The position numbers and the translations under genes were made by a program. Positions 17,795-30,024 of a DNA stretch of 52,328 nucleotides are shown piece by piece. The stretch is from Prevotella sp. (GTDB lineage: Bacteria; Bacteroidota; Bacteroidia; Bacteroidales; Bacteroidaceae): the NCBI GenBank assembly GCA_017538105.1, contig JAFYJN010000025.1, positions 1-52,328 of the forward strand, written 5' to 3'. The notes below the pieces were generated by a model that was not told the origin of the DNA, did no database searches, and saw nothing but the letters and a program-made list of their open reading frames with translations. Each line of letters begins with the position of its first letter. The stretch's first letter is position 1.

Positions 17795-20344
17795 TTACTT
17801 CCTCCCCACTAAATTCTTAAATGCTGAGCCGAAGATGACATACTGCGTGTTACCCGCGATGGTACCCTCGTTCTGTCCCCAGAGGAAGGGCCAGTCATCA
17901 AAATTCTCGAAGTGGTCAGGATGGCGGAAGAGCAGACCCGGTGCCACGTTGCCAGGGATGAACGAGAAGTCGGCCCTGTTGTTGCCGTAGAACACCGCTT
18001 TAGGTCGTGCCGCTCCTACAACCGCCACGAAGGAATAGTTATGGTAGGGATGGCATCCGAAGAGCCAGTTCGCCACGCGGTATATCTCGTTTTTTCCGAT
18101 GATGTCGGGGAAATACATGTGGGCGAAGCACACTGTCGTTCCGAAATTAAGCACCATATTGCCGCCCGCCCAGTTGCCGAGGGTGATGGGCACACCATAG
18201 GGATTCTCCTTGTCGAAACTATACACGTATTCCTTGTATTTCTCCATGTATGGCCTCAGCTTTTTCTTATACGCCTCGTCCATATACGGGATGGCATCGA
18301 GGGCCACCGACATCGACGACGACACACTTCTGTCCAGCGCCTGCCATATCTGCCGATTGAAGTTGTCGGCATATTTCTTCTCGCCCGTAGCGGCATACAG
18401 CTGCAGGTTCGTGGCCATATCACCCATGCGGTTGCCACGGCGGCGCCCTCTGCCTGTGGAATCATTCTGCGCCCTTTGTGCCATCAGGTCGGTAGCCTCC
18501 TGCATGAGACGTTTCGACTGGGTGAGGGCCCTATCAGCCAAGGCATCATTGTACCCGCGCAAAGCCCTGCTCACCGCGGCGAACATCGTGGCGGCACGGA
18601 AGTCGAGCGACGGGTCACGGGTGGTGAAAGCCCACAAGTCGTCGGGCGTACCGCTCCGTTTGCCATCCGCCGACACCTCGTAGGGCTTGAGACTCGGATC
18701 ATAATGCAGACCGTCGGTGATGGAAGCCGCGTCGCCCAGGTGGTGGTAGTTGTCGAGTACCGAATTGGAGAGCGTGGAGGCCATGTGTCCTATCTGCTCG
18801 GCCTGTGCCACGAGGTTCAGCGCCCCGTGCTCAATGAACTGAAGGATGTCGGGCACACCATCGGGACGGTGCAGATCGACATACCGCTGTTGCTGACTGA
18901 CGAAGGTCTCATCACGCTGAGGATGGAACCGCTCCCACGTCGTCACAAAGTTCTGCACCACGTTGATGTTCGAGCCCGTCTCAATGTCGAAGTCGCCCGC
19001 ATCGAAGAAACCGCCGATATTCAGTCCGGGAATCAGCTCATACGGTTTGTATTTCGTGTCGGTGATCGGTCCCTGCGCATGCAGGTCGAAATGGTCGCTC
19101 GGCGGAGCTTGCAGGTAACCCTCCTTGAACGGTTCGCCATGCCATGTGCGATAGCCCTCGTTCACATACATGTGGTTCATGTGGATGGGAATCCACACAT
19201 CAGTCGTGGCATCGGTAATCTTGTCATATACATGCTCGTCGATGAGGAAATCGTTCGTCTTGGTATCACCATACTGGATGTAATACACGCCGGGATGGGT
19301 GACCGAAGAGAAGTCGAACTTCACATAGTTATACTTATAGAAAGGACCCCAAGAGACCACCTCTCCCCTGTGAGCCACCTCGGTAGTACCATCTTCGTTG
19401 ATGCGGTAGAGCGCAGCGGTAGGTTTCGCCGTGTCATTCTTGTCCAGCTCGATGACGGCCACCTTGGGCTGGTCGGGCATATAACCCACCTGCGAGAAAC
19501 CGATGTTCGGCTCCCTTATCCATCCCGGTATGGCATGAGGCTCGACGGTCCACGTGACCACCTTTCCCGTCTTGCCCGTCGGCAGCACGCTGCGCAGCAC
19601 GTACCATCCGTTCTGTGCCAGCATACGCCCGTCGTAGAGACACAGCTCGCTGTCGTCGGACGACACCTTCACCATGCGCTGCGGGTCATCTGTTGCCAAG
19701 AGTGCCACATGTCCACGTTCCATGGGCAGGGGATCGACGAAGCGGTCCGTTCCCCGATCATCATATGTCTTGAAGCCCTTGAACTGGCGCGGTTTCTCAC
19801 TATTGGGCACCGTCACGGTCTCGCTCACGGCATAGCGTGGAAAACGGTTGAGCCGTCCGTCGATGATGAAGGTCTTCAGCCAATATTGCGAAGGCAGGAA
19901 CTCCAGGTTGAAACCCGCCTTGCCAGCCAGGGCACTGGGCACGGGCTTGTCGAGATACACCGCTATCTCCACGGCCGGTCCCTTGGCAGTGACGATGATG
20001 CGGCTGTCGAAGTCGTAGTCGTCGTAGCGCAGTCCCACCTCGATGGAGCCCTTTTCGCGGTCCACCTTCCTGCTGGTCATCTTCGGCACGAGGTCCCACT
20101 GCTCGGGGGTGTTGTTCAGGCGCACCGCCCCACCCTGTATGGTGCGTACACCATGGTGGATCACCTCAATGCCAGAGTTTTTCTCATCGTTGAAGCCACC
20201 GTTAAAACTGTTGCTGAAGACGAGGACGTTCACCCCTTGCCGCTCGAAATATTCGAGGTCATTGAGGCGCAGGTCCTGCGCACGGGTAATCAACGATGGC
20301 ATGGTTGCCAGGAATAGGAATAATAATGCTTTTTTTACAGTCAT
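17795..20344 (-). CDS. Glycoside hydrolase family 9 endoglucanase-like protein
   Basis: The 849-residue protein has a signal peptide (MTVKKALLFLFLATMPSLITRA). An N-terminal beta-rich region is followed by a CelD_N-type Ig domain (PNIGFSQVGYMPDQPKVAVIEL...PGVYYIQYG) and then the (alpha/alpha)6 GH9 domain. Catalytic signatures are GGFFDAGDFD, with Asp448 and Asp451 as base candidates, and WGQNEGTIAGNTQYV, with Glu826 as the proton donor. The family hydrolyses beta-1,4-glucans, xyloglucan or mixed-linkage glucan. It stands alone without SusC/SusD neighbours. A Gly/Arg-rich stretch (TGRGRRRGNRMG) near residue 640 is unusual for the family. The protein ends shortly after the catalytic domain, with no sorting tail, so periplasmic location is likely. 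Confidence 0.88.
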   Translation of the reverse strand: MTVKKALLFLFLATMPSLITRAQDLRLNDLEYFERQGVNVLVFSNSFNGGFNDEKNSGIEVIHHGVRTIQGGAVRLNNTPEQWDLVPKMTSRKVDREKGSIEVGLRYDDYDFDSRIIVTAKGPAVEIAVYLDKPVPSALAGKAGFNLEFLPSQYWLKTFIIDGRLNRFPRYAVSETVTVPNSEKPRQFKGFKTYDDRGTDRFVDPLPMERGHVALLATDDPQRMVKVSSDDSELCLYDGRMLAQNGWYVLRSVLPTGKTGKVVTWTVEPHAIPGWIREPNIGFSQVGYMPDQPKVAVIELDKNDTAKPTAALYRINEDGTTEVAHRGEVVSWGPFYKYNYVKFDFSSVTHPGVYYIQYGDTKTNDFLIDEHVYDKITDATTDVWIPIHMNHMYVNEGYRTWHGEPFKEGYLQAPPSDHFDLHAQGPITDTKYKPYELIPGLNIGGFFDAGDFDIETGSNINVVQNFVTTWERFHPQRDETFVSQQQRYVDLHRPDGVPDILQFIEHGALNLVAQAEQIGHMASTLSNSVLDNYHHLGDAASITDGLHYDPSLKPYEVSADGKRSGTPDDLWAFTTRDPSLDFRAATMFAAVSRALRGYNDALADRALTQSKRLMQEATDLMAQRAQNDSTGRGRRRGNRMGDMATNLQLYAATGEKKYADNFNRQIWQALDRSVSSSMSVALDAIPYMDEAYKKKLRPYMEKYKEYVYSFDKENPYGVPITLGNWAGGNMVLNFGTTVCFAHMYFPDIIGKNEIYRVANWLFGCHPYHNYSFVAVVGAARPKAVFYGNNRADFSFIPGNVAPGLLFRHPDHFENFDDWPFLWGQNEGTIAGNTQYVIFGSAFKNLVGRK

Positions 20345-20393
20345 GGTTCAGTTATTTAGAAAGAGTGTAATAAATTGCTAGTGTAATCTTTTG

Positions 20394-20401
20394 CAAAGAT
20401 A
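20394..20401 (-). promoter_or_regulatory. -7 box for the GH9 gene
   Basis: TATCTTTG on the minus strand, about 50 bp upstream of the ATG. Confidence 0.55.
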
Positions 20402-20446
20402 AAGTATGTTTCTCAATCTTCCATCTTTTTAGGTATCAATCATCAC

Positions 20447-20468
20447 TATATTTGTCGCATTAGGGGGC
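20447..20468 (+). repeat. 22-bp direct repeat, copy 1
   Basis: Begins TATATTTGTCGCATTAG and ends GGGGC; identical to 20779-20800. It contains a -7-like box TATATTTG. Confidence 0.85.
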
Positions 20469-20486
20469 ATCCTCCCGGATGCCCCC
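20463..20486 (+). other. Perfect GC-rich hairpin GGGGGCATCC / GGATGCCCCC
   Basis: A 10-bp perfect stem with loop TCCC, extended by CATTAG / CTAATG arms. No T-run follows, so it may be an RNA structure or a recombination trace rather than a plain terminator. Confidence 0.65.
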
Positions 20487-20505
20487 ATTCTAATGATACA
20501 AAAAC

Positions 20506-20775
20506 ATGCGCCCGCAGACCAACGAGCAGACGGTCGAATTGTTCCAAACAGATCGCACCTCTATTGTTCGTCACATCAATAATATCTACAAGATAGATGA
20601 ATTAGACAGGAATTCAACCTATGCAAAAATTGCACAAGTTCAAACGGAGGGTATTAGAACGCATAAACGAACTCAAAAAAATTATGACCTTGATGTCATC
20701 ATTTCAGTCGTTTACCGCGTAAAAAGCAAGCGTGGCACTGCATTCCGCATCTGGGCAAGAAAAGTGTTAAAGGAT
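20506..20775 (+). pseudogene. rhuM fragment (RhuM-family virulence protein remnant)
   Basis: About 90 codons match the N-terminal core of RhuM-family proteins: EQTVELFQTDRTSIVRHINN, YKIDELD, AKIAQVQTEG, YDLDVIISV.YRVKSKRGT and FRIWA.KVLKD. Family members are usually over 300 residues and often lie within type I restriction loci; their function is unsettled. Here the N-terminus is abbreviated, and after VLKD the frame runs into a 22-bp direct repeat and unrelated sequence up to 20892. It is therefore a truncated remnant just upstream of hsdR. Several family-conserved positions are also altered, consistent with decay. Confidence 0.8.
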
Positions 20776-20778
20776 CAA

Positions 20779-20800
20779 TATATTTGTCGCATTAGGGGGC
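20779..20800 (+). repeat. 22-bp direct repeat, copy 2
   Basis: Identical to 20447-20468; it marks the point where the rhuM homology ends. Confidence 0.85.
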
Positions 20801-20840
20801 GATGTTTCGCAGCCCATGAAAAAATAATCAGAAGAACAGG

Positions 20841-20870
20841 TTGTTTTGTCACAAAAAATCTGTATTTTTG
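20841..20870 (+). promoter_or_regulatory. Promoter of the hsd operon
   Basis: TTG at 20841-20843 and TATTTTTG at 20863-20870, 19 bp apart; hsdR starts 46 bp downstream. Confidence 0.7.
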
Positions 20871-20916
20871 CACATCTTCGGATACTTTGTAATTATCGGA
20901 AGTTCAAGTTTATCTT

Positions 20917-25055
<4,139 letters not shown>

Positions 25056-25057
25056 GC

Positions 25058-26260
25058 ATGCATGATATACAGTTAAGGGAAGATGCTCTGTTTGAGCGCA
25101 TATCCGCGTTGATAGACCTTGCCCACAAAAGGGCTAAGACTGCCATTGACACAACAATGGTTTACACCTATTATGGTGTTGGACATTATATTGTTGAGGA
25201 TGAGCAGCAAGGAGAACAACGGGCCCAATACGGTCAGGCTGTCTTGAAGAATTTGTCTGCTCGTTTGACGAACAAGTATGGGCAAGGATGGTCTGTAGAG
25301 ACATTAGATAAATGCAGGAAGTTCTATCGAGTATATTCAGAACATAAGATTTCGTCTACAGTGCAGACGAATTTGAAAATCGTCAACAGCGTAGACGAAT
25401 TTGATAAGGATAGCAACACTATCTTGGAAAAGGCTAATCAGCGTTTAGCTAATTCTGGCTTAAAGTTCACACTCTCTTGGTCTCATTATCTGGTACTCAT
25501 GCGTATCAAGAATGAGGAAGAACGTCGTTTCTACGAGATTGAGTGTCAGAAACAAGACTGGAGTGTGCGACAATTAAAACGCGAATATGGTGCAAGCCTT
25601 TATGAGCGTTTGGCTTTAAGTCGTGACAAAAAGGAAGTGATGCGTCTATCGCAGGAAGGACAAACGATAGAAAAACCTGGAGACATCATAAAAGATCCTC
25701 TAACGTTAGAATTCCTCGGACTGCAGCGTAATAGTAGTTTCAGTGAATCAAGTTTGGAGTCGGCAATTATCAGCAAACTACAGGATTTTCTGCTAGAAAT
25801 GGGAAAGGGATTCTTGTTCGAAGCAAGGCAGAAGAAGTTTACATTCAACGAGAAGCACTTCTATGTGGACTTGGTGTTGTATAATCGCCTGCTTCAGTGC
25901 TATGTTCTCGTAGATTTAAAGGCAGATGAGCTTTCGCACCAAGACCTTGGTCAGATGCAAATGTATGTGAACTACTATGACCGGCATGTAAAAGAGACTT
26001 TTGAAAAGCCCACAATAGGCATCCTCCTATGTAAGGACAAAGACGATGCTCTTGTGGAATTGACTTTGCCAGAAGATGCCAATGTTTATGCTACGTCATA
26101 CGAACTGTGCATTCCAGACAAGACCCTACTACAGTCAAAGGTAAAACAATGGATTCTGGAATTCGAAGAGCAGCGAGAGCAGAGCCAAGTTGACTTAGAC
26201 TCTGTCGAGTCGCGACGAGATTCGCATGAAATGCAATATGAAGAAAGCAAGAAGGATTGA
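25058..26260 (+). CDS. DUF1016/YhcG-family PD-(D/E)xK nuclease in the hsd operon
   Basis: The 400-residue protein has an N-terminal DUF1016 helical region (VYTYYGVGHYIVEDEQQG...LNLSARLTNKYG-like, LSWSHYLVLMRIKNEEERRFYE) and a C-terminal nuclease fold: ESAIISKLQDFLLEMGKGFLFEARQKKF, then FYVDLVLYNRLLQCYVLVDLK with the Asp...Asp-x-Lys pair, then GQMQMYVNYYD. Members often sit inside type I restriction operons of Bacteroidetes and Proteobacteria; their role is not settled, with nuclease or recombination support proposed. A strong ribosome site AAGGAGG is at 25044-25050, and hsdS begins 1 bp after its stop, so it is made with the restriction subunits. Confidence 0.88.
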   Translation: MHDIQLREDALFERISALIDLAHKRAKTAIDTTMVYTYYGVGHYIVEDEQQGEQRAQYGQAVLKNLSARLTNKYGQGWSVETLDKCRKFYRVYSEHKISSTVQTNLKIVNSVDEFDKDSNTILEKANQRLANSGLKFTLSWSHYLVLMRIKNEEERRFYEIECQKQDWSVRQLKREYGASLYERLALSRDKKEVMRLSQEGQTIEKPGDIIKDPLTLEFLGLQRNSSFSESSLESAIISKLQDFLLEMGKGFLFEARQKKFTFNEKHFYVDLVLYNRLLQCYVLVDLKADELSHQDLGQMQMYVNYYDRHVKETFEKPTIGILLCKDKDDALVELTLPEDANVYATSYELCIPDKTLLQSKVKQWILEFEEQREQSQVDLDSVESRRDSHEMQYEESKKD

Positions 26261-26261
26261 T

Positions 26262-27644
26262 ATGGATACAAAGAAACTACGCCAAAAGATTCTCGACCTT
26301 GCTATTCGTGGAAAACTCGTGCCTCAAGACCCGAATGATGAACCAGCATCCGTGTTGTTGGAACATATCCGTGTGGAGAAAGAACGCTTAATCAAAGAGG
26401 GTAAGATTAAGCGAAGTAAGAAGTCTGCTAAATCTTCCGATACGCCCCATTATGAGAATGAAGTACCTTTTGAGGTGCCAGAAGGTTGGGTATGGACTGT
26501 ATTAGAAGATGTAACTGTAAACCGTGATGCAGAACGCATACCGCTTTCTCTAGCTGTTAGAAAAAAGCAGCAAAACAAGATTTATGATTATTATGGGGCT
26601 GCAGGAGTTATAGACAAAGTAGAAGACTATCTTTTCGATGAACGCTTACTCCTTATTGGCGAAGATGGGGCGAACCTTATTTCGCGAAGCAAGAATAACG
26701 CATTCTTTGCAGAAGGAAAGTATTGGGTAAATAACCATGCCCACGTTTTGGATTGTCCAAGTAAATCAGTATTAGATTATGTCGCTTTTGTTATCAATTC
26801 GATGTCATTGGACGACTATATTACAGGTTCTGCTCAACCAAAGCTTACCCAAGACAACTTGAATAATATATTAATTCCGTTACCTCCAGAGAGAGAGCAA
26901 CACAGAATTATCGAATCCGTCAATGATTATTTCTCCTATATATCGTTACTTGATGGCGAAATTGAAGAAATGAATTCTTTCGTACAAAAAGCTAAATCCA
27001 AGATTCTTGACCTCGCTATTCACGGCAAGCTCGTTCCGCAAGACCCGAATGATGAGCCAGCAATAGAACTGTTGAAACGCATCAATCCCAAGTTTACTCC
27101 TTGTGATAACGCGCATTACTCGTTTGATGTCCCGAGCAACTGGGCTTGGGCTATGGGCTCAGATATATTCAAGCCATTGAAAACGGCTTCTCCAATTGGG
27201 GATACATTCAAATATATAGACATTGATGCTATTGATAACAAAAGAAATGAAATTACTGCTGTCAAAGTAATCAAAACTAAGCAAGCACCAAGCCGCGCCA
27301 GTAGGTATACAGAAAAAGGGTGTGTATTATTCTCTATGGTTCGTCCATACTTACGAAACATTGCCATGGTAATGGAAAATGATTGCATTGCGTCAACAGG
27401 TTTTTATGTTTGTCAGGGGAAAAACTGTTTGTCGCCCAAATTCTGCTATTACTTAATGCTTTCAAATTATGTCGTAGATGGATTAAACAACTTTATGAAA
27501 GGAGATAACTCGCCTTCTATTACAAAGGGACAAATCGAGTCGTTTTTCTTCCCGCTTCCTCCTTGCAACGAACAGCTCCGTATCGTAGCCAAGATAGAGG
27601 AACTCTTTGCCGTTCTTGATGAAATACATAAATCAATAAAATGA
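26262..27644 (+). CDS. hsdS: Type I specificity subunit S, expressed copy
   Basis: ATG at 26262 follows the preceding stop by 1 bp; an in-frame ATG at 26226 overlaps that gene and is less likely. The 460-residue product has a conserved start (MDTKKLRQKILDLAIRGKLV), target-recognition domain A1 from the HYEN motif at about residue 63, a central repeat of the conserved helix (KSKILDLAIHGKLVPQDPND) and domain B1 from NAHYSFDVPSNW to the end. Each domain ends with the usual PLPP..EQ.RI word. The two domains read the two halves of the split target. Both HYEN/NAHY junctions carry sequences repeated in inverse orientation in silent cassettes 4-6 kb away, so the expressed allele is probably switched by inversion. 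Confidence 0.93.
   Translation: MDTKKLRQKILDLAIRGKLVPQDPNDEPASVLLEHIRVEKERLIKEGKIKRSKKSAKSSDTPHYENEVPFEVPEGWVWTVLEDVTVNRDAERIPLSLAVRKKQQNKIYDYYGAAGVIDKVEDYLFDERLLLIGEDGANLISRSKNNAFFAEGKYWVNNHAHVLDCPSKSVLDYVAFVINSMSLDDYITGSAQPKLTQDNLNNILIPLPPEREQHRIIESVNDYFSYISLLDGEIEEMNSFVQKAKSKILDLAIHGKLVPQDPNDEPAIELLKRINPKFTPCDNAHYSFDVPSNWAWAMGSDIFKPLKTASPIGDTFKYIDIDAIDNKRNEITAVKVIKTKQAPSRASRYTEKGCVLFSMVRPYLRNIAMVMENDCIASTGFYVCQGKNCLSPKFCYYLMLSNYVVDGLNNFMKGDNSPSITKGQIESFFFPLPPCNEQLRIVAKIEELFAVLDEIHKSIK
26444..26461 (+). repeat. Inversion site a (18-bp inverted repeat, expressed hsdS)
   Basis: GCCCCATTATGAGAATGA, exactly the reverse complement of 32638-32655. It lies at the HYEN codons where domain A begins. 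Confidence 0.9.
27100..27118 (+). repeat. Inversion site b1 (19-bp inverted repeat, expressed hsdS)
   Basis: CTTGTGATAACGCGCATTA, the exact reverse complement of 31957-31975. It lies at the start of domain B; similarity continues upstream with single mismatches. Confidence 0.9.
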
Positions 27645-27697
27645 TGAAAACTCAGCACTTATCTGTTGTAGAAATAACAAAATCTCAGAAAAAATTG

Positions 27698-27705
27698 TAT
27701 CTTTG
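27698..27705 (+). promoter_or_regulatory. -7 box for the accessory genes after hsdS
   Basis: TATCTTTG, 19 bp before the ATG at 27725. The cargo genes therefore have their own promoter, independent of which way the segment points. Confidence 0.5.
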
Positions 27706-27724
27706 CACATGTAAATAAGAAAGA

Positions 27725-28465
27725 ATGAGTTTTTCTCTATCAGATAGTACGTTGAAGGAACACTTGGAGGCTATCTTCGAAAGCGTTTCTCGTTTCACGA
27801 CATCAGCTGATGTCGTAATAAAAGCCAGTGGCTTGCGTATCGAAGCCATACGTGCTATTGCCCGTGAGCAGGGGATAGAGATTGAAAACGTTGAGAGCAG
27901 ATGTATAGATGAAAATCTGCTATCTCTATTGGCTGACGCTCACGTCCGTCGATTGAAGTCATACTTCAACAACTCCAAACGTCACATTGCAGAGCTCAGT
28001 GGTGCAGAACTCTCGACGTTTGTCGATTTTTGTGAAACATTCAAAAAGCACCTTTCCTATGACAACGCTGCATTATCTTGGGATGACATCGATACGAATG
28101 CTATCCGAGAGCAGTTTATCCAGAAAGTAAATAAACTCACACCTACCTCTAGTGTATTTGATAAGATATTCGGAGGAATTTCATTTGAGGAGATTCCATT
28201 GGAACTCCCAATCTACAAACAGTTTGACTTTGATAAATTCTTGCAAGAAAGGCAGAGGGACGCAATCATTGAGCGAGTCATTCGTAGCAGACGGTTATAC
28301 ATCCTATCAGTTGTATACTTCTCTCCAGACAAAGATCAGCGTGATGAAGTCCGACGTGTAACGGTGTCTGCAAGGTATCATATTTATTCCGATGACAATG
28401 ACGCACTTTTTTACGACACGAGAGATATGAAACAATATTTTCGTGCCCCCAAAGAAGTTGCGTAA
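27725..28465 (+). CDS. Unknown protein with an IF2_N-like N-terminal helical domain
   Basis: The 246-residue product has no signal peptide or membrane segment. Residues about 25-80 (SADVVIKASGLRIEAIRAIAREQG...LLSLLADAHVRRLKSYF) resemble the small helical domain at the N-terminus of translation factor IF-2, which also occurs in diverse Bacteroidetes proteins; this is inference from pattern. The middle is acidic and helical, and the end is basic and strand-rich (VRRVTVSARYHIYSDDND). It lies inside the predicted invertible region between hsdS and the recombinase, with its own promoter. No function is assigned. Confidence 0.7.
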   Translation: MSFSLSDSTLKEHLEAIFESVSRFTTSADVVIKASGLRIEAIRAIAREQGIEIENVESRCIDENLLSLLADAHVRRLKSYFNNSKRHIAELSGAELSTFVDFCETFKKHLSYDNAALSWDDIDTNAIREQFIQKVNKLTPTSSVFDKIFGGISFEEIPLELPIYKQFDFDKFLQERQRDAIIERVIRSRRLYILSVVYFSPDKDQRDEVRRVTVSARYHIYSDDNDALFYDTRDMKQYFRAPKEVA

Positions 28466-28504
28466 AGCGATTTCCATGGGGACATAACTAAATTGATTTT
28501 AGAT

Positions 28505-29245
28505 ATGTCTTCAAAATACATATTATTTTCATCTTTAGAAGAATACAACAAGCAAGTCGAAGAATATATATCATCTTTCAGTGGAAAACATGCCAAACGC
28601 ATGAAGAACATTGAAAATGCTATGAATTATTTTTTGACTGATATTTACGGCTACTTACCTACAGCGGGTGAGATGAAATGGCCAGTGCTGGAACCTAATT
28701 TTAAGACAACAACAACCTCACTACTTCCGTTCAACGAAGCGTGGAGCTACAAAGCGACAGAATGCATCGTTCACTTCTATATAGATGATGAGCTATTTCT
28801 GCGAGTCTTTCGAAATCCCGAGAAGTACATCCCATTTCTATGCCAATGTGAAGGAGTTATTGGCCCAGACATGTCGCAATACACAGACATGCCTGCTGAA
28901 ATGCGATACCGCCACGCCTATTGCAATGCATACCTGAGCATGCTCATTCAAAAAGAAGGTGGTAACCTCTATCCCAATATTACTTGGTCTAAAAGTGACA
29001 GTTATTGGTATAGTTATCCCGAGAACTTCCAGAATTCCGTTATTGCGATAAACAGCAACGGAGTTCACAAGAACGGATTGGCACTTTATCGATGGAGGCA
29101 AGGTTATAATATGGCGTTGATACGACTATCCCCCCAACAGATTATTAGGTATGGGCAGGTTGTCGATGGCGAAAACACCCTGATTAGTACCTATCACATT
29201 AACGAACGCTTAAATATGTTGAGAAATGGGTGCAAACGGAAGTAA
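28505..29245 (+). CDS. DUF4417-family protein
   Basis: ATG at 28505 is preferred to the TTG at 28493. The 246-residue product matches the DUF4417 pattern: VIGPDMSQYTDMPAEMRYRHAYCNAYLS, then NLYPNITWSKSDSY and VIAINSNGVHKN. DUF4417 proteins occur in phages and mobile elements, where their function is unknown. The C-terminus overlaps the next gene by 20 bp. A single-base shift near 29226 would join NMLRNG directly to ANGSKAKG of the next frame; the pair may once have been, or may still be expressed as, one protein. Confidence 0.75.
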   Translation: MSSKYILFSSLEEYNKQVEEYISSFSGKHAKRMKNIENAMNYFLTDIYGYLPTAGEMKWPVLEPNFKTTTTSLLPFNEAWSYKATECIVHFYIDDELFLRVFRNPEKYIPFLCQCEGVIGPDMSQYTDMPAEMRYRHAYCNAYLSMLIQKEGGNLYPNITWSKSDSYWYSYPENFQNSVIAINSNGVHKNGLALYRWRQGYNMALIRLSPQQIIRYGQVVDGENTLISTYHINERLNMLRNGCKRK

Positions 29246-29600
29246 AGCCAAAGGAACGACCGAGACTGAAGAAGGACGTCGTTGGAAAACGGTGGAAACT
29301 CTGAGCAGTGGGGTTAAGATTATTGAATTTAAAGACCCTAAGACCCCAGGGAAGATGCCAGAAGAAAGCCATTCTCCTAATTCAATCTATGCGATGATGA
29401 ATAAGAATGGAGAAGGCATCAAGTCCATAGCTGTTTATGATGAGAATTGCCTGAAAGAAGTGGAGATACACACAACAGATCATGATGGATTGGGTATACA
29501 TTACCACGACTGGAAAGGAGGGAAACCAATATCAAATCATCCAATTTCAGACAATCCCAAGTGGGAGAAGTTGTTAAGTGAAACCTTAGATAGTTTATAA
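29226..29600 (+). CDS. Small protein downstream of DUF4417, possible toxin-like tip
   Basis: The 124-residue product begins in a different frame inside the end of the DUF4417 gene. The N-terminus is polar and Gly/Lys-rich (MGANGSKAKGTTETEEGRR), like a linker. The rest is a compact mixed domain with clustered histidines (VEIHTTDHDGLGIHYHDWKGGKP), as seen in nuclease-type toxin tips, though no family was recognised. It is followed 2 bp later by another small acidic protein, an arrangement common for toxin-immunity pairs. That reading is inference only. Confidence 0.65.
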   Translation: MGANGSKAKGTTETEEGRRWKTVETLSSGVKIIEFKDPKTPGKMPEESHSPNSIYAMMNKNGEGIKSIAVYDENCLKEVEIHTTDHDGLGIHYHDWKGGKPISNHPISDNPKWEKLLSETLDSL

Positions 29601-29602
29601 TC

Positions 29603-29947
29603 ATGGCATACGAATATGTAAAGGACGACCTTATGGGCTATCCGTTTAATAGTAAGTACCCACCTAACTACGACAAAAACGGAGGGCTTTATCATGGTTA
29701 TCGCAATAACACGGAGGAAACGTTCCTCTATGACTTTGCTGTTCAGAGATATGATTTGCGTTTCTCCTATAAAGGCAAAACGTATCATTTTCTCTCTTGC
29801 GAGGACCATGCGGCTTTGTGCGATGAGACATTCTCCAAAGAAATAACACGATTCAAAGACGGAAATGATGTTCTGGAAAACTTCTTGATTGAAGGTAACA
29901 GACTCTTTGACTTGATAAGTGTTATAGAGGATGCAGAGCCCATGTAA
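29603..29947 (+). CDS. Small unknown protein, immunity-like position
   Basis: The 114-residue acidic, aromatic-rich protein (MAYEYVKDDLMGYPFNSKYP...) starts 2 bp after the preceding stop, so the two are very likely translated from one mRNA. No signal peptide, membrane segment or known motif is seen. Position and charge would fit an immunity protein for the upstream product. A strong terminator follows. Confidence 0.65.
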   Translation: MAYEYVKDDLMGYPFNSKYPPNYDKNGGLYHGYRNNTEETFLYDFAVQRYDLRFSYKGKTYHFLSCEDHAALCDETFSKEITRFKDGNDVLENFLIEGNRLFDLISVIEDAEPM

Positions 29948-29967
29948 TACACACAATGCTTAATAGA

Positions 29968-30018
29968 CCTATGCTTTCGGCTTTTCACAAATGTGAATTG
30001 GCCAAAGCATAGGCCTTT
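29968..30018 (+). terminator. Long hairpin terminator
   Basis: Arms CCTATGCTTTCGG / GGCCAAAGCATAGG with an inner stem TTCAC / GTGAA, followed by CCTTTTT. It lies between the convergent small gene and the recombinase and may serve both. Confidence 0.85.
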
Positions 30019-30024
30019 TTGAGT

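Noticed and set aside
17912-20317. Very long (801-codon) ORF on the plus strand
   Set aside because: It is fully antisense to the GH9 gene, whose signal peptide and catalytic motifs are clear; the plus-strand product is His/Val/Arg-rich without motifs, a codon-bias shadow.
6304-20344. Polysaccharide utilisation locus
   Set aside because: No SusC/SusD pair, sensor or sigma/anti-sigma genes accompany the carbohydrate enzymes.
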